The position numbers and the translations under genes were made by a program. This document shows, one piece after another, positions 8,585-17,494 of a stretch of 64,000 nucleotides of DNA. The stretch covers positions 1-64,000 of the forward strand of contig NZ_JALHAG010000009.1 of assembly GCF_022819085.1 (NCBI RefSeq), in the 5' to 3' direction. Source of the stretch: Planococcus ruber. Its GTDB lineage: Bacteria; Bacillota; Bacilli; Bacillales_A; Planococcaceae. Below the pieces are notes generated by a model. It saw only the letters and a list, made by a program, of their open reading frames with translations. It searched no databases and was not told the DNA's origin. Position 1 is the stretch's first letter, and every line of letters begins with the position of its first letter.

Positions 8585-9898
8585 GTGAGCGCGTCAGAAA
8601 AAGATCTTTCCTTGTTTTATCAATTCGCTGTTGAACGTGTGGCAGTAGGCATTCATGCCATTGACACCAAAGGAAAAACCATCTTATACAACGATAAAAT
8701 GAAAGAAATTGAAGGATTTGATTTTGAAGAATTAGCGGATCGTTCACTGTTGGAAATGTTTCGATTCGACCAGCATGAAAGTACGCTGCTGCAAGTGCTG
8801 CAGAGCGGCATGCCGGTTTCGAATCGAAAACAGACTTATTGGAATCGGAAAGGGCAGGAGATCACGACGATTAATGATACCTATCCGGTTTTTGATCACA
8901 GTCAATTGGTCGGAGCGATTGAAATCTCCCAAGATGTCACCACGCTGGAAAAAGTGGTTTATCAGCCATTGAAAAAATACGAGGAGCCGATTACTTTCAA
9001 TAGCATTTCCGCCATATCGGACAGCATGCAGCAAGTTATTGCGACAGCCCAAAAAGCGGCGATGATCAAGTTGCCGGTATTGCTGATTGGTGAAGCGGGC
9101 ACCGGAAAAGAGCTGATTGCAGAAGCTATCCACTTCGCTTCATCTTCTGAAGGACAGCTTCATACTTTGTATTGCCACGGCACAGATCAGGAGAAGATCG
9201 ACCGCCTCGGGCTCGATCTGGCGGAACATCCAAGCGGCACAATCTATTGCGAACGGATCGATCTTCTCTCCCTTCCGCTTCAAGAGCATCTCTTGAAAAT
9301 GGCCAAGTCCCGTGCTACGAGTGACACCTATTTCATTGCCAGTGTCGGTGAAGATCCGGTAGACCTCATCAGTTCGGAAAAATTGCTGAAAGAACTATAC
9401 TATTTCTTTTCAGCTATGACGATTCAATTGGAGCCGCTGCGCAATCGGAAAGAAGATATCGTGCCATTCGTCGAAGACTATCTGTCACGCCATCGCATGC
9501 ATTTTGGCTCGATTGTTTCGGGGCTTGACGCAGAAGTGGAAGAATTGTTTTTATCATACGACTGGCCCGGCAATTTAAAAGAGCTCGAACTGATACTGGA
9601 CGAAGCGACTTCCCTATTGACCACTCAAGAAAAAATTACGTACCAGCTGCTGCCGCAGCATTTTAAAGCCAAAACCCAAAAAATCGGATCGGCGACTCCC
9701 GAAGATTTCATCTTCCACTCCGGGAAAGACTTGTTGCCGCTGGATGATTATTTGCGGGAAGCTGAAATCTATTATCTTCAAAAAGCGATGGACCTCCACC
9801 GCGGCAATGTCACGAAAGCTGCATCCGCCCTCGGCATGAGCCGGCAAAATCTGCAATACCGGCTCCGGAAAATCAAAAAAAACGAAGCGCAAGGATAG
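8585..9898 (+). CDS. RocR-like PAS/AAA/Fis regulator with degenerate AAA domain
   Basis: The 437-residue protein has an N-terminal PAS-like sensor (about 10-125), an NtrC-type AAA domain (about 140-340) and a C-terminal Fis helix-turn-helix (about 406-430). Position and plan point to RocR, the activator of arginine/ornithine catabolism. Key parts of a sigma-54 activator are missing. Walker A (GEAGTGKE) is intact, but the GAFTGA loop and about 30 surrounding residues are absent. The Walker B Asp-Glu is replaced in GTIYCERID, and the usual arginine after LYY is lost (ELYYFF). The start is the GTG at 8585 with GGAG 8 nt upstream; an earlier GTG at 8576 overlaps that site. It may act on sigma-A promoters, as TyrR does. 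Confidence 0.85.
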   Translation: MSASEKDLSLFYQFAVERVAVGIHAIDTKGKTILYNDKMKEIEGFDFEELADRSLLEMFRFDQHESTLLQVLQSGMPVSNRKQTYWNRKGQEITTINDTYPVFDHSQLVGAIEISQDVTTLEKVVYQPLKKYEEPITFNSISAISDSMQQVIATAQKAAMIKLPVLLIGEAGTGKELIAEAIHFASSSEGQLHTLYCHGTDQEKIDRLGLDLAEHPSGTIYCERIDLLSLPLQEHLLKMAKSRATSDTYFIASVGEDPVDLISSEKLLKELYYFFSAMTIQLEPLRNRKEDIVPFVEDYLSRHRMHFGSIVSGLDAEVEELFLSYDWPGNLKELELILDEATSLLTTQEKITYQLLPQHFKAKTQKIGSATPEDFIFHSGKDLLPLDDYLREAEIYYLQKAMDLHRGNVTKAASALGMSRQNLQYRLRKIKKNEAQG

Positions 9899-9917
9899 CC
9901 TCGCGCTTCGTTTTTTT
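9875..9917 (+). terminator. Terminator overlapping the end of the RocR-like gene
   Basis: AACGAAGCGC/GCGCTTCGTT (9881-9890 with 9903-9912) is followed by seven T. The stop codon (9896-9898) lies in the loop, so the coding end forms part of the hairpin. Confidence 0.88.
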
Positions 9918-9930
9918 GTTGCCGGCTTTT

Positions 9931-10075
9931 CAGCCGACTCCACTTTTCTTCCTGTCTAGCTCCGTCGGCCAGCCCCTCGAGGTCGCTTCGACTTCACCTC
10001 AATGGCAAAATGCGCCATTTCCGGCAAAGTCTCCAGCGCTTGTCGGGGCTAGATGGCCGACTCCACTTTTCTTAC
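9931..10075. repeat. Bacillales intergenic repeat element
   Basis: The element is bounded by direct copies of GCCGACTCCACTTTTCTT (about 9933-9950 and 10057-10074). Inside, GTCGGCCA (9964-9971) pairs with TGGCCGAC (10054-10061), and AGCCCC (9971-9976) pairs with GGGGCT (10045-10050). A smaller hairpin AATGGC/GCCATT sits within. CTAGCTCC...GCCCCTCGAGGTC...GCTTGTCGGGGCT resembles a widespread Bacillales intergenic repeat that I recognise from memory. It has no coding capacity and overlaps the stop codon of yugI. Confidence 0.7.
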
Positions 10076-10446
10076 TGTCCAGAACGCTTGATCCACTCTT
10101 GCATTTTGTCTTTCAACGAGTTGAATCCTTCTGAATCATTTTCGTTCACGTGTGATTGAAGAGATTGTTTTGGCTTTTCGCTGCGCTGAGCTGCTGGTGG
10201 CTGCTCTTGCAATGCGCGGATTGACAAGCTGATTTTTTTAGACTTTTCATCAACTTCCAAAACTTTTACGTCTACTTCTTGGCCAACTGAAAGGTATTCG
10301 CTGACTTCTTTAACGTAGCCGTGTGTGATTTCTGAAATGTGGACCAATCCTTGAGTTTGCTCATCAAGTGCTACAAACGCACCGTATGGCTGGATTCCTG
10401 TTACTTTTCCTGAGACTGTGTCTCCTGCTTGATATGTTTTTGTCAT
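10072..10446 (-). CDS. yugI: S1-domain RNA-binding protein (general stress protein 13, YugI)
   Basis: The 124-residue protein has a single S1 domain at about 6-75 (GDTVSGKVTGIQPYGAFVAL...GLVHISEI). A charged, low-complexity linker and a short C-terminal helix follow. S1 proteins of this type bind RNA or ribosomes; the specific job of YugI is not established. The start has AGGAGCGGG upstream. The stop codon and the last codons coincide with the end of the adjacent intergenic repeat, so the native C-terminus may have been changed by that element. Confidence 0.9.
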   Translation of the reverse strand: MTKTYQAGDTVSGKVTGIQPYGAFVALDEQTQGLVHISEITHGYVKEVSEYLSVGQEVDVKVLEVDEKSKKISLSIRALQEQPPAAQRSEKPKQSLQSHVNENDSEGFNSLKDKMQEWIKRSGQ

Positions 10447-10534
10447 GTTCTACCCGCTCCTAGTCTTATCTAAATTATCCTATACACCTATTGGCATCTG
10501 TATATTATAGCACAACATAGGCAGCAGAGTAAAA

Positions 10535-13147
10535 TCAGTACATATCCATATTGCCAATTCGCCATCCTTTATCCGTTTGGAACAAGGCATGGCCGTTGCC
10601 CATCATGTACTCAGCATCTGCCTCTTTCAGTTCATATTGGATTCTGCCGGATCGCCGCAAATTGAGATCGTAATGCAAGGTTTCACTTGAAAACAGCAGG
10701 CGGCCAATCTCTGAAAGTTTCGGAACACCCCGTACTTTTAATTGGTGGACAAAATAATCAGCGTCCAGGGCTAACACGTCTTCATCTGACAGTTTCTGCA
10801 TCGCTGCATAGTCCTCCACCTCTCTTGCGTAGAAAAACATCCCGGAAATTTCGCCCGCTGTTAAGTCCTCAAGCATGTCCTGATCAAAATCAATTGCAAA
10901 TTTTTCATACAAGGCTTTGACTTTCGCCACAAATTCAGGTTCTTCTTCGAGCACATACGATTCGACCAGCTGGTTTTCAACCAGCCACGTATGGTTTTCC
11001 GCCATAATCAGCTTTGGCGTAGGCTCGCTGATCACACCTTGCATTCCATAGCCCATTGAGGGATACAAAAATAAAGTTCGGCCGTTCCGCTCAAAGCCGT
11101 CTTTCGCTGTTTCCACCCACCGGACGTCCTCAAACAGATCCGGTTGCTTTCTCCATTCGGATAAGAATTGGTCCTTTTCTGGCTTCCAGCCATTATCGGC
11201 TGTCAAATGCCACATCGTTTCTTTATCTTCTTGATTGTTCGCATAATAATAGAGGAATAATATATCCAGCGGGTCGACATTTTCCAGTACAGTAACATCA
11301 TGGTTTTGGGAAAATGCTTCATACAGTTTTTCGGTCTCAGCGAAATCAAAATTCGCTAAATCAACCATCCGATGTTCCACTTTCACATCGCCATTCGGCA
11401 TTTTTTCAGCCAGCTGCTCCGCTTTCTCCAAGTAAAGTGCCTGGACAATATCGGTATAGGCCAATGCGTCATAGCTCTCAGACTTGGTCCAGCCGCTCGC
11501 TTCCATTTCCTCGACAATCGGAAGAAGCGTATAAATCAGCGGATTTCCAGATTGAATCAGCATTTGTTTCCAGGCACTTTGATACTTTTCATGGACGACG
11601 CCTTTGCTGTCGAATATCGGGTCTGCATCCGAACCTTTGACCATGAGCCAAAAACTATGCTGGAAAATGTATTCAAATTCCAAATACAAACGAGAATAAT
11701 TTTCCGATTCAATCAAAGCCCTTTCCATCCCATTCAACACGTACGACATGAATTCGACATCAACCAATAAACCCTGTTCATCAAAATACGGTTCGTCTTG
11801 CAATAAATGCGTGTATTCGCTCGTGTAAAAATCCATGCTCAGCCCTTCATTCGAGAAAAGAGCGTCCATGTTGCGCCGCAATATAAACCGTTCTTCGTAT
11901 GGGTGCGTGGAAATCACCAAGCCTTGTTCATGCATCCCGGCTAGCAAACGCTGAAGCTCCTCCGGCATTCTTTTCTGATTGCCCATCAACTTTTCAGGGG
12001 AAAGCTCCCCCTCGAATTTCATTTCTGCCAACTCTTCCTGATGCGCAAGAAGAGCCGTATCTACGACCCCCATGATTTCTTTCGTTTTCAATGCGTATTC
12101 ATGAAGGAATTCCTGGGCTTCTTCTGCCGGCAATACCATCCCGCTTAAACTGGCAACCATCCCTTTAGGAGTTTCGATGCTCACTAAAGCCTTTGTCATT
12201 TCCTCTTCCAGTATTTTAGGGTTGTTTTCCATCTTTTTGATGTTTTTATCGCTTAAAATACGCTTCAGCTTGGCATCGGCTTCTTTGACGTAGCCAAATT
12301 GATCGAACACTTCCTGCTGGATGCCCATCCGCTCAGGCGCTGTTTTACGCGCTTCTTTGTATTGGGCCCGCCAGTCCTCAATCAATTCTCTTGTGATTTG
12401 GTCCTCTTTATCTGCAGAAGCCGTAACTTTCGGATTCTCATCATTCAATACAAACGATGCGCCGATTACACCGGTCAAAAACAAGCCCGCTGTGACCAGC
12501 AGCGCAGCTACTTTCTTGGTAGGGGCAGCATTTCGGGCGACTGCCGCTATTGCAAGCTCCGGTTCTTCTTCCGATACACCGCTCAGCAAATCTTCCTCCT
12601 GAACATGCACCTGGATGCGGTTATACGATTTCTCCAAGAATTCGATTCTTTTCATCGTTTGGCTGATGCTTTCCAACTGTAAAGCATCAGCCAGAAGTTC
12701 TACCGCTTTAGCCAACTCTTCCTCGATTTTTTCAGTTGACTGGCCAGTCAACGGCGCAATTGCTTCATTGTCCATATGCTGAAAATAAAATAAAGTGAAG
12801 ATCACTCTTCTGTCTTCCGCTAATTGCTGGATGGCGCGATGCATTTCCAGGTCTTCCTCAAAACGCAGCAATTCTTCCGTTTCGCCCGATGAGGTTTGGC
12901 GTGCATATTCTTTAAAGGCAGCAATTGCCTCTATATATAAAGCTTGTTCCGCTTGATCAACTTCTATTTTCAGGAGCTGCTTTCCAATGGCTCGATAGAC
13001 GGCTTCCTGATAGAGGACCAGATCGCCAGGCGGCACACCATTTTGATAGCCGAATTGCCCGATACGCGACCCGTGGTTCCTGCACCATTCCCCAAATGCT
13101 GCGCCATCGCCGGTCTGTGCAGCATGAAATAATTCTTTCTCTCTCAA
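10535..13147 (-). CDS. Sigma-factor-like domain / transmembrane / large ectodomain fusion
   Basis: The 870-residue protein is unusual. Residues 4-60 (LFHAAQTGDGAAFGEW...) resemble ECF sigma region 2. Residues about 103-155 (HRAIQQLAEDRRVIFTLFY...) resemble region 4 with its helix-turn-helix, though the core motifs are diverged. One hydrophobic helix (about 212-234) follows a basic KK pair. About 635 residues then lie on the other side of the membrane; these are acidic, largely helical and match no family I know. The simplest reading is a membrane-bound DNA-binding or sigma-like protein with an extracellular sensor. The start is TTG at 13147, about 9 nt after GAGGGG. It has no anti-sigma neighbour and is divergent from an NSS transporter. 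The function is unknown. Confidence 0.7.
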   Translation of the reverse strand: MREKELFHAAQTGDGAAFGEWCRNHGSRIGQFGYQNGVPPGDLVLYQEAVYRAIGKQLLKIEVDQAEQALYIEAIAAFKEYARQTSSGETEELLRFEEDLEMHRAIQQLAEDRRVIFTLFYFQHMDNEAIAPLTGQSTEKIEEELAKAVELLADALQLESISQTMKRIEFLEKSYNRIQVHVQEEDLLSGVSEEEPELAIAAVARNAAPTKKVAALLVTAGLFLTGVIGASFVLNDENPKVTASADKEDQITRELIEDWRAQYKEARKTAPERMGIQQEVFDQFGYVKEADAKLKRILSDKNIKKMENNPKILEEEMTKALVSIETPKGMVASLSGMVLPAEEAQEFLHEYALKTKEIMGVVDTALLAHQEELAEMKFEGELSPEKLMGNQKRMPEELQRLLAGMHEQGLVISTHPYEERFILRRNMDALFSNEGLSMDFYTSEYTHLLQDEPYFDEQGLLVDVEFMSYVLNGMERALIESENYSRLYLEFEYIFQHSFWLMVKGSDADPIFDSKGVVHEKYQSAWKQMLIQSGNPLIYTLLPIVEEMEASGWTKSESYDALAYTDIVQALYLEKAEQLAEKMPNGDVKVEHRMVDLANFDFAETEKLYEAFSQNHDVTVLENVDPLDILFLYYYANNQEDKETMWHLTADNGWKPEKDQFLSEWRKQPDLFEDVRWVETAKDGFERNGRTLFLYPSMGYGMQGVISEPTPKLIMAENHTWLVENQLVESYVLEEEPEFVAKVKALYEKFAIDFDQDMLEDLTAGEISGMFFYAREVEDYAAMQKLSDEDVLALDADYFVHQLKVRGVPKLSEIGRLLFSSETLHYDLNLRRSGRIQYELKEADAEYMMGNGHALFQTDKGWRIGNMDMY

Positions 13148-13298
13148 GTGATGTCGCCCCTCGCGTTAAAGGAATATTCAATCTTTTCCTTTTTCTATTT
13201 ATTATACACGATAAATAACCTGTGATTTGAAATATGGCTATTTTTTTCAATGGAGCTCGTGTAGAATGAAAAAATCTATAGATTATAGGAGTGAAGAA

Positions 13299-14633
13299 AT
13301 GGAAAAACGCGAACAATGGACTTCGAAGATCGGCTTTATCTTGGCTGCTGCCGGCAGCGCCATCGGTTTAGGAGCCATCTGGAAATTCCCTTATGAGACC
13401 GGCTCGAACGGCGGAAGTGTCTTTATTTTAATGTTTATCGTAAGCACCATTGCCATTGGGCTGCCTGTGCTGCTTGCTGAATTTGTCATCGGGCGCCGCG
13501 GCCAAGCGGATGCCGTGACGGGGTTGAGAAAGCAGGCTCCCGGCAAGAAATGGTTTTTAATCGGCTGGTCCGGATTCTTTTTCTCTTTCATGATTTTGTC
13601 TTTCTACAGTGTAGTCGGCGGATGGATCTTATCGTATCTTGGCCGCTCTTTGCTTCTGCAATTATCAAATCTTGGCGACAATGCATTTGCTGAATTGTTT
13701 AATGGCATTATCGGAAATCCTTTGGAAGTCCTGCTCGCCCAAGCAGTCTTTATGTTCTTGACGATTTGGATCGTCCAAGGCGGAGTGCAAGCCGGCATCG
13801 AACGCGCTAGCAAAATCATGATGCCTGCTTTGCTGATTTTCTTTGTCGTTTTGATGATCCGTTCATTGACACTGGACGGCGCGATGGCTGGAGTGGAATT
13901 CATGTTTGTGCCGGATTGGTCTTTCTTTAATTTCGAGACCGCTTTGACCGCTCTTGGCCAAGCATTTTTCTCGCTTAGTGTCGGGGTTGCTGGTATGATC
14001 ACGTACGCGTCCTATTTAGACAAGTCGGAGAATCTTACACGCTCAGCGCTCAGTGTCGTTTCGTTGAATATCATCATCTCAATTATGGCGGGCTTGATCA
14101 TCTTCCCGGCAGTTTTTGCCTTAGGCTACTCGCCTGACCAAGGGCCGGGGCTTGTTTTCATCATCTTGCCAGCGATTTTCGATCAGCTGTTCATGGGTGA
14201 ATTTTTAATCATCATCTTCTTCATCTTGATGTTATTCGCTACGTTGACTTCTTCCATTGCCATGCTGGAAATCGTCGTTTCAATCGGTGTCAAAAACAAA
14301 TACGAACGGCGCCGAAAAATTGCTTGGCTTTACGGTTTAATGATTTTCCTGGTGGGAATCCCAAGCGCCTTGTCTTTCGGGGTCATGTCTGATCCGTTCT
14401 TATTCGGCTATACGTTCTTTGATTTTGTTGATGTTCTGACAAGCAAAATCGGCTTGCCGATCGGCGCATTGTTCATCTCCTTGTTTGCGGGCTATGTTCT
14501 GAAAAAAACCGATACACAAGCTGAACTGGGAGGCGCCTCCAGATGGGTAAGCATTTGGAGCGTTCTTGTCCGATACGTGGCTCCAATCGCCATCGTCATC
14601 GTCTTTATCCAAGGAATCATCGACGCTTTCTAA
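13299..14633 (+). CDS. Neurotransmitter:sodium symporter (NSS) family transporter, YocR-like
   Basis: The 444-residue protein has about 11 membrane helices and the NSS signature in helix 1 (GSAIGLGAIWKFPYETGSNG, 19-38). NSS proteins import amino acids with Na+. Compared with LeuT, the helix 1 positions that hold Na+ or form the outer gate are changed: Ser20 and Ala26 replace Asn, and Lys29 replaces Arg. Coupling or substrate may therefore differ from LeuT. The start is the ATG at 13299 with TAGGAG about 8 nt upstream; an in-frame upstream ATG lacks a site. It is divergent from the sigma-like fusion gene. Confidence 0.88.
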   Translation: MEKREQWTSKIGFILAAAGSAIGLGAIWKFPYETGSNGGSVFILMFIVSTIAIGLPVLLAEFVIGRRGQADAVTGLRKQAPGKKWFLIGWSGFFFSFMILSFYSVVGGWILSYLGRSLLLQLSNLGDNAFAELFNGIIGNPLEVLLAQAVFMFLTIWIVQGGVQAGIERASKIMMPALLIFFVVLMIRSLTLDGAMAGVEFMFVPDWSFFNFETALTALGQAFFSLSVGVAGMITYASYLDKSENLTRSALSVVSLNIIISIMAGLIIFPAVFALGYSPDQGPGLVFIILPAIFDQLFMGEFLIIIFFILMLFATLTSSIAMLEIVVSIGVKNKYERRRKIAWLYGLMIFLVGIPSALSFGVMSDPFLFGYTFFDFVDVLTSKIGLPIGALFISLFAGYVLKKTDTQAELGGASRWVSIWSVLVRYVAPIAIVIVFIQGIIDAF

Positions 14634-14736
14634 ATGAATTGTCTGTAAAATGCCATAATATTCGACTAGCGAAATAAAAAGATTATGGTATTATTTCCAT
14701 ATAGGAAAGTATCACCACGCGAAGGAGTGTTTCACT

Positions 14737-14952
14737 ATGAAAAAAGATTTAGCGGCTCAATTAAAATTTTTGCGCGAAGAGCGCAACTTATCGCTTGATG
14801 AATTAGCATTAAAAGCAAGAGTCGGAGTAGCCCGCCTCCAAGCATATGAATCCGGAGAAGAAGTGCCTTCGCTCCAAACCATCTTGAAACTCTCAAATGC
14901 GCTTGAAGTTCCGTCCTCCAATTTGACAGACGGTTTGTCAGCAGCAAAATAA
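14737..14952 (+). CDS. Small Xre-family helix-turn-helix protein
   Basis: The 71-residue protein is almost entirely one HTH_3 domain (KFLREERNLSLDELALKA...VARLQAYESG). It should be a DNA-binding regulator. No effector domain is present and no target site is evident nearby. A GAAGGAG site precedes the ATG. It is monocistronic, ending at a strong terminator shared with the converging yugE gene. Confidence 0.85.
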   Translation: MKKDLAAQLKFLREERNLSLDELALKARVGVARLQAYESGEEVPSLQTILKLSNALEVPSSNLTDGLSAAK

Positions 14953-14989
14953 AAAGCTATCGGCAGCCAGAGCTGCCGATAGCTTTTTT
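14951..14989. terminator. Terminator between xre-like gene and yugE
   Basis: A long perfect stem (GCTATCGGCAGC/GCTGCCGATAGC, 4-nt loop) is flanked by A-runs and a T-run. It can work in both directions. Confidence 0.92.
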
Positions 14990-14991
14990 AG

Positions 14992-15252
14992 TTAGATGAT
15001 GGATTTCGCTTCATATTTTAATGCCAAGAGCTTGTATGAAATATCTACGCATTTTTCCAAAGGAATCCACTTCTCATAAGAAACTTCATAAATGCTTTGG
15101 ATTTGTTTGGCTAAATCGGAAGGATGGTCCAATACGTGCAATTGGTCCACCACATTGCCAATTTCCACGCCGTACCGCTCTTCCCCGAGAGCAAACGGAT
15201 CCCATTCTTCCAAGACTCTCACCGCTCTTCGGTTCATCTCACTCATACTCAT
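14992..15252 (-). CDS. yugE: DUF1871 family protein (YugE-like)
   Basis: The 86-residue cytoplasmic protein has the size and helical character of YugE, a family without known function. Recognisable pieces are WDPFALG and a central DVISYK-like helix region (VDISYKLLALKYEA at the C-terminus). The ATG at 15252 (MSMSEM) was chosen because AGGTG lies about 6-8 nt upstream; a GTG three codons earlier is also in frame. It converges on the small Xre gene. Confidence 0.8.
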   Translation of the reverse strand: MSMSEMNRRAVRVLEEWDPFALGEERYGVEIGNVVDQLHVLDHPSDLAKQIQSIYEVSYEKWIPLEKCVDISYKLLALKYEAKSII

Positions 15253-15312
15253 CTTTTTCACCTGACATTTCTATAGTTATAGAAGCTATAATAGCACATT
15301 GGCCAAAAAAGA

Positions 15313-15350
15313 AAAGGGAGCCGGTTCGCAAAACCAGTTCCCTTTTTCTT
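15313..15350 (-). terminator. Terminator of the lipoprotein cyclophilin gene
   Basis: An imperfect long stem (AAGGGAACTGGTT with AACCGGCTCCCTT on the minus strand) is followed by a U-rich tract immediately after the stop codon. Confidence 0.75.
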
Positions 15351-16071
15351 ATGGTTGAAGCACTTCAATGGATTCGATAACGATATCTTCAACCGGCTTG
15401 TCGGCTTCAGCCGTTTCAACCGCGGCCATGGCGTCAACGATGTCCATGCCTTCGATCACTTGGCCGAAGACCGTATGCTTTCCGTCAAGCCAAGGCGTAC
15501 CGCCCAGCTTTTCGTATGCTTTCACGATTTGATCCGTATGGATTTCATTGAAAGCATTCGGGTCAGCGACAGGAGCCTGAACAATGAAGAATTGGCTGCC
15601 GTTTGTGCCTGGCCCTGCGTTTGCCATAGACAACGCGCCTTTGAAGTTGTAGAGATTTTCACTGAATTCATCTTCAAAGCTTTCACCGTAGATGCTTTCG
15701 CCGCCTCCGCCTGTACCGGTCGGGTCGCCGCCTTGGATCATGAAGTCTTTAATCACCCGGTGGAAAGTGACGCCTTCATAGTAGCCTTCTTCCGCATGCG
15801 TCAAAAAGTTCTCAACGGTTTTCGGCGCATATTCCGGGAACAATTTGATTTTCATGGTGCCCATGGACGTTTTCATCTCGACAAGCGCTTCATTTTCCGC
15901 CACTTCATTGGAAAGCTGCGGCAATTCCACTTCTTCTTGTGTTTCAGAAGCAGTATCCGAAGCGGTTTGGGCTTCTTTTGGTTCAGCCTTTTCGCCCGCC
16001 GTTTCTTCCCCGCTTGAACAAGCAGCCAATACTGCAGCCAATAAAAGCATTAATGCAATTTTCATTTTCAT
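15349..16071 (-). CDS. Lipoprotein peptidyl-prolyl cis-trans isomerase (cyclophilin type)
   Basis: The 240-residue protein has a lipoprotein signal peptide with lipobox LAAC (C18). An acidic, Ser/Thr/Glu-rich linker (20-60) leads to a cyclophilin domain (about 65-238). The catalytic [17 protein letters not shown] stretch (103-119) holds R105, F110 and Q113. It should catalyse prolyl isomerisation of proteins folding at the outer face of the membrane. B. subtilis PpiB is cytosolic and shorter, so this is the exported form. It is divergent from an MFS transporter gene and ends at its own terminator. Confidence 0.92.
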   Translation of the reverse strand: MKMKIALMLLLAAVLAACSSGEETAGEKAEPKEAQTASDTASETQEEVELPQLSNEVAENEALVEMKTSMGTMKIKLFPEYAPKTVENFLTHAEEGYYEGVTFHRVIKDFMIQGGDPTGTGGGGESIYGESFEDEFSENLYNFKGALSMANAGPGTNGSQFFIVQAPVADPNAFNEIHTDQIVKAYEKLGGTPWLDGKHTVFGQVIEGMDIVDAMAAVETAEADKPVEDIVIESIEVLQP

Positions 16072-16203
16072 CTCGATTCACCCCGCTCTAGTTTATCACA
16101 AGATTTTTGCGAATTCACCCACAGTTCATCATACTTTTTTCGTGAGGCGAAATAATATATAATAAGAGGTAGATGAGTGGTTCAGAAAGAAGGGATTCAC
16201 GGA

Positions 16204-17433
16204 ATGGATACACAAAAAAAGAACTTTTTCATTATCATGTTTTCCAATTTCCTTGTAGCAGGAAGCACCACTATGATCATGCCTTTTCTTTCTCTTTATA
16301 TCGAATCGATGGGCAATTTCACGGAAGAATATGTGCAGCGATGGGCAGGGCTGGTTTTCGGGGTCACGTTCGTCGCAGCTTTGGTCATGTCTCCGATTTG
16401 GGGGCGGATTGCCGATAAGTACGGCTACAAACCGATATTGATCATCAACGGGTTCGGTATTGCGATCAGCATTTTCCTCATGGGTACAGCTGATTCAGTG
16501 CCGCAATTGTTTTTTATCCGCTTGTTTATGGGGTTAGTCACCGGCTTCATCCCGACTTCCCTCGCTTTTGTAAGTTCGCAGACTGCGAAGGAAACGGCCG
16601 GGAAAACACTTGGTACGCTTCAGATGGGCAGTGTTTCCGGTACGCTTTTCGGACCGGTGATCGGCGGTTTGATGGCTGACACGTTCGGTTTCATCTACAC
16701 TTTCGTCATCACTTCCGGCGTCATCGGGTTCGCTGCGTTGATCGTGGCAGTCGGCTTAAAAGAAGTGAAGAAAGTGAAGAAAAAGAATGCCCATGTCTAT
16801 GCCCGAAAAACCATTGTACAGGGAATCATAAATCACCGGCTTCTTTTTAACGTCATGATCATCACTTCCCTGATCCAAATCGGGAACTTCAGCATCCAGC
16901 CTCTCCTGTCATTATACGTTTCCCATTTAACAGACAGCACGAATGTCGCCTTGCTTGCCGGCATCACCTTCAGTGCGACAGGCGTCGGGAATTTGCTTTT
17001 TGCCCGGCGCTGGGGCCGGCTCGGGGATCAGATTGGCTATGAAAAAGTCTTGACGTTCTTGCTGATTCTCGCTTTTGTGTTCATCGTACCGCAAGCTTTC
17101 GTCACCGAACTTTGGCAATTGATGGTTCTCCGTCTCTTGTTCGGCATCGCTGTCGGCGGCATGATCCCAACAACTACGGCGTTGATGCGCCGGGAGGCGC
17201 CGATTGAAATTCAAGGCGAAGTAATGGGCTATAACACCAGCTTCCGCTTCCTCGGCAATATCGTCGGTCCGATGTTCGGCGGAATCGTCAGCGGATTTAT
17301 TGGCATCTCCTCTGTCTTCGTTGTCACTGGCGTCCTGTTCCTATTGTCGTTTTTCTTCCTGAAATATACGACCTCTAAGCCCGAACAGGATTTCGAAGAC
17401 GTTCTGCTTGAACAGGAACTGAAATCCACATAG
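16204..17433 (+). CDS. MFS transporter (multidrug-efflux type)
   Basis: The 409-residue major facilitator protein has 12 predicted helices in two halves. A typical loop 2-3 motif A (GRIADKYGYKP) and its repeat (GRLGDQIGYEK) in the second half are visible. Proteins of this type are mostly drug/H+ antiporters; the substrate is unknown. The start was set at the ATG at 16204 (MDTQKK). A GTG at 16177 is in frame but lies close to the probable transcription start after the TATAAT at about 16155. A terminator follows the gene. Confidence 0.85.
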   Translation: MDTQKKNFFIIMFSNFLVAGSTTMIMPFLSLYIESMGNFTEEYVQRWAGLVFGVTFVAALVMSPIWGRIADKYGYKPILIINGFGIAISIFLMGTADSVPQLFFIRLFMGLVTGFIPTSLAFVSSQTAKETAGKTLGTLQMGSVSGTLFGPVIGGLMADTFGFIYTFVITSGVIGFAALIVAVGLKEVKKVKKKNAHVYARKTIVQGIINHRLLFNVMIITSLIQIGNFSIQPLLSLYVSHLTDSTNVALLAGITFSATGVGNLLFARRWGRLGDQIGYEKVLTFLLILAFVFIVPQAFVTELWQLMVLRLLFGIAVGGMIPTTTALMRREAPIEIQGEVMGYNTSFRFLGNIVGPMFGGIVSGFIGISSVFVVTGVLFLLSFFFLKYTTSKPEQDFEDVLLEQELKST

Positions 17434-17457
17434 GAAATTCAAGAAAATTTGTGAACA

Positions 17458-17494
17458 TGCACCGGTTTCTTTTTAGGAATCGGTGCTTTTTTCG
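17458..17494 (+). terminator. Terminator of the MFS gene
   Basis: GCACCGGTTTC pairs with GGAATCGGTGC with minor mismatch, followed by six T. A wider inverted repeat (AAATTTGTGAA...TTCACAAATTT, about 17449-17521) encloses it. Confidence 0.8.
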
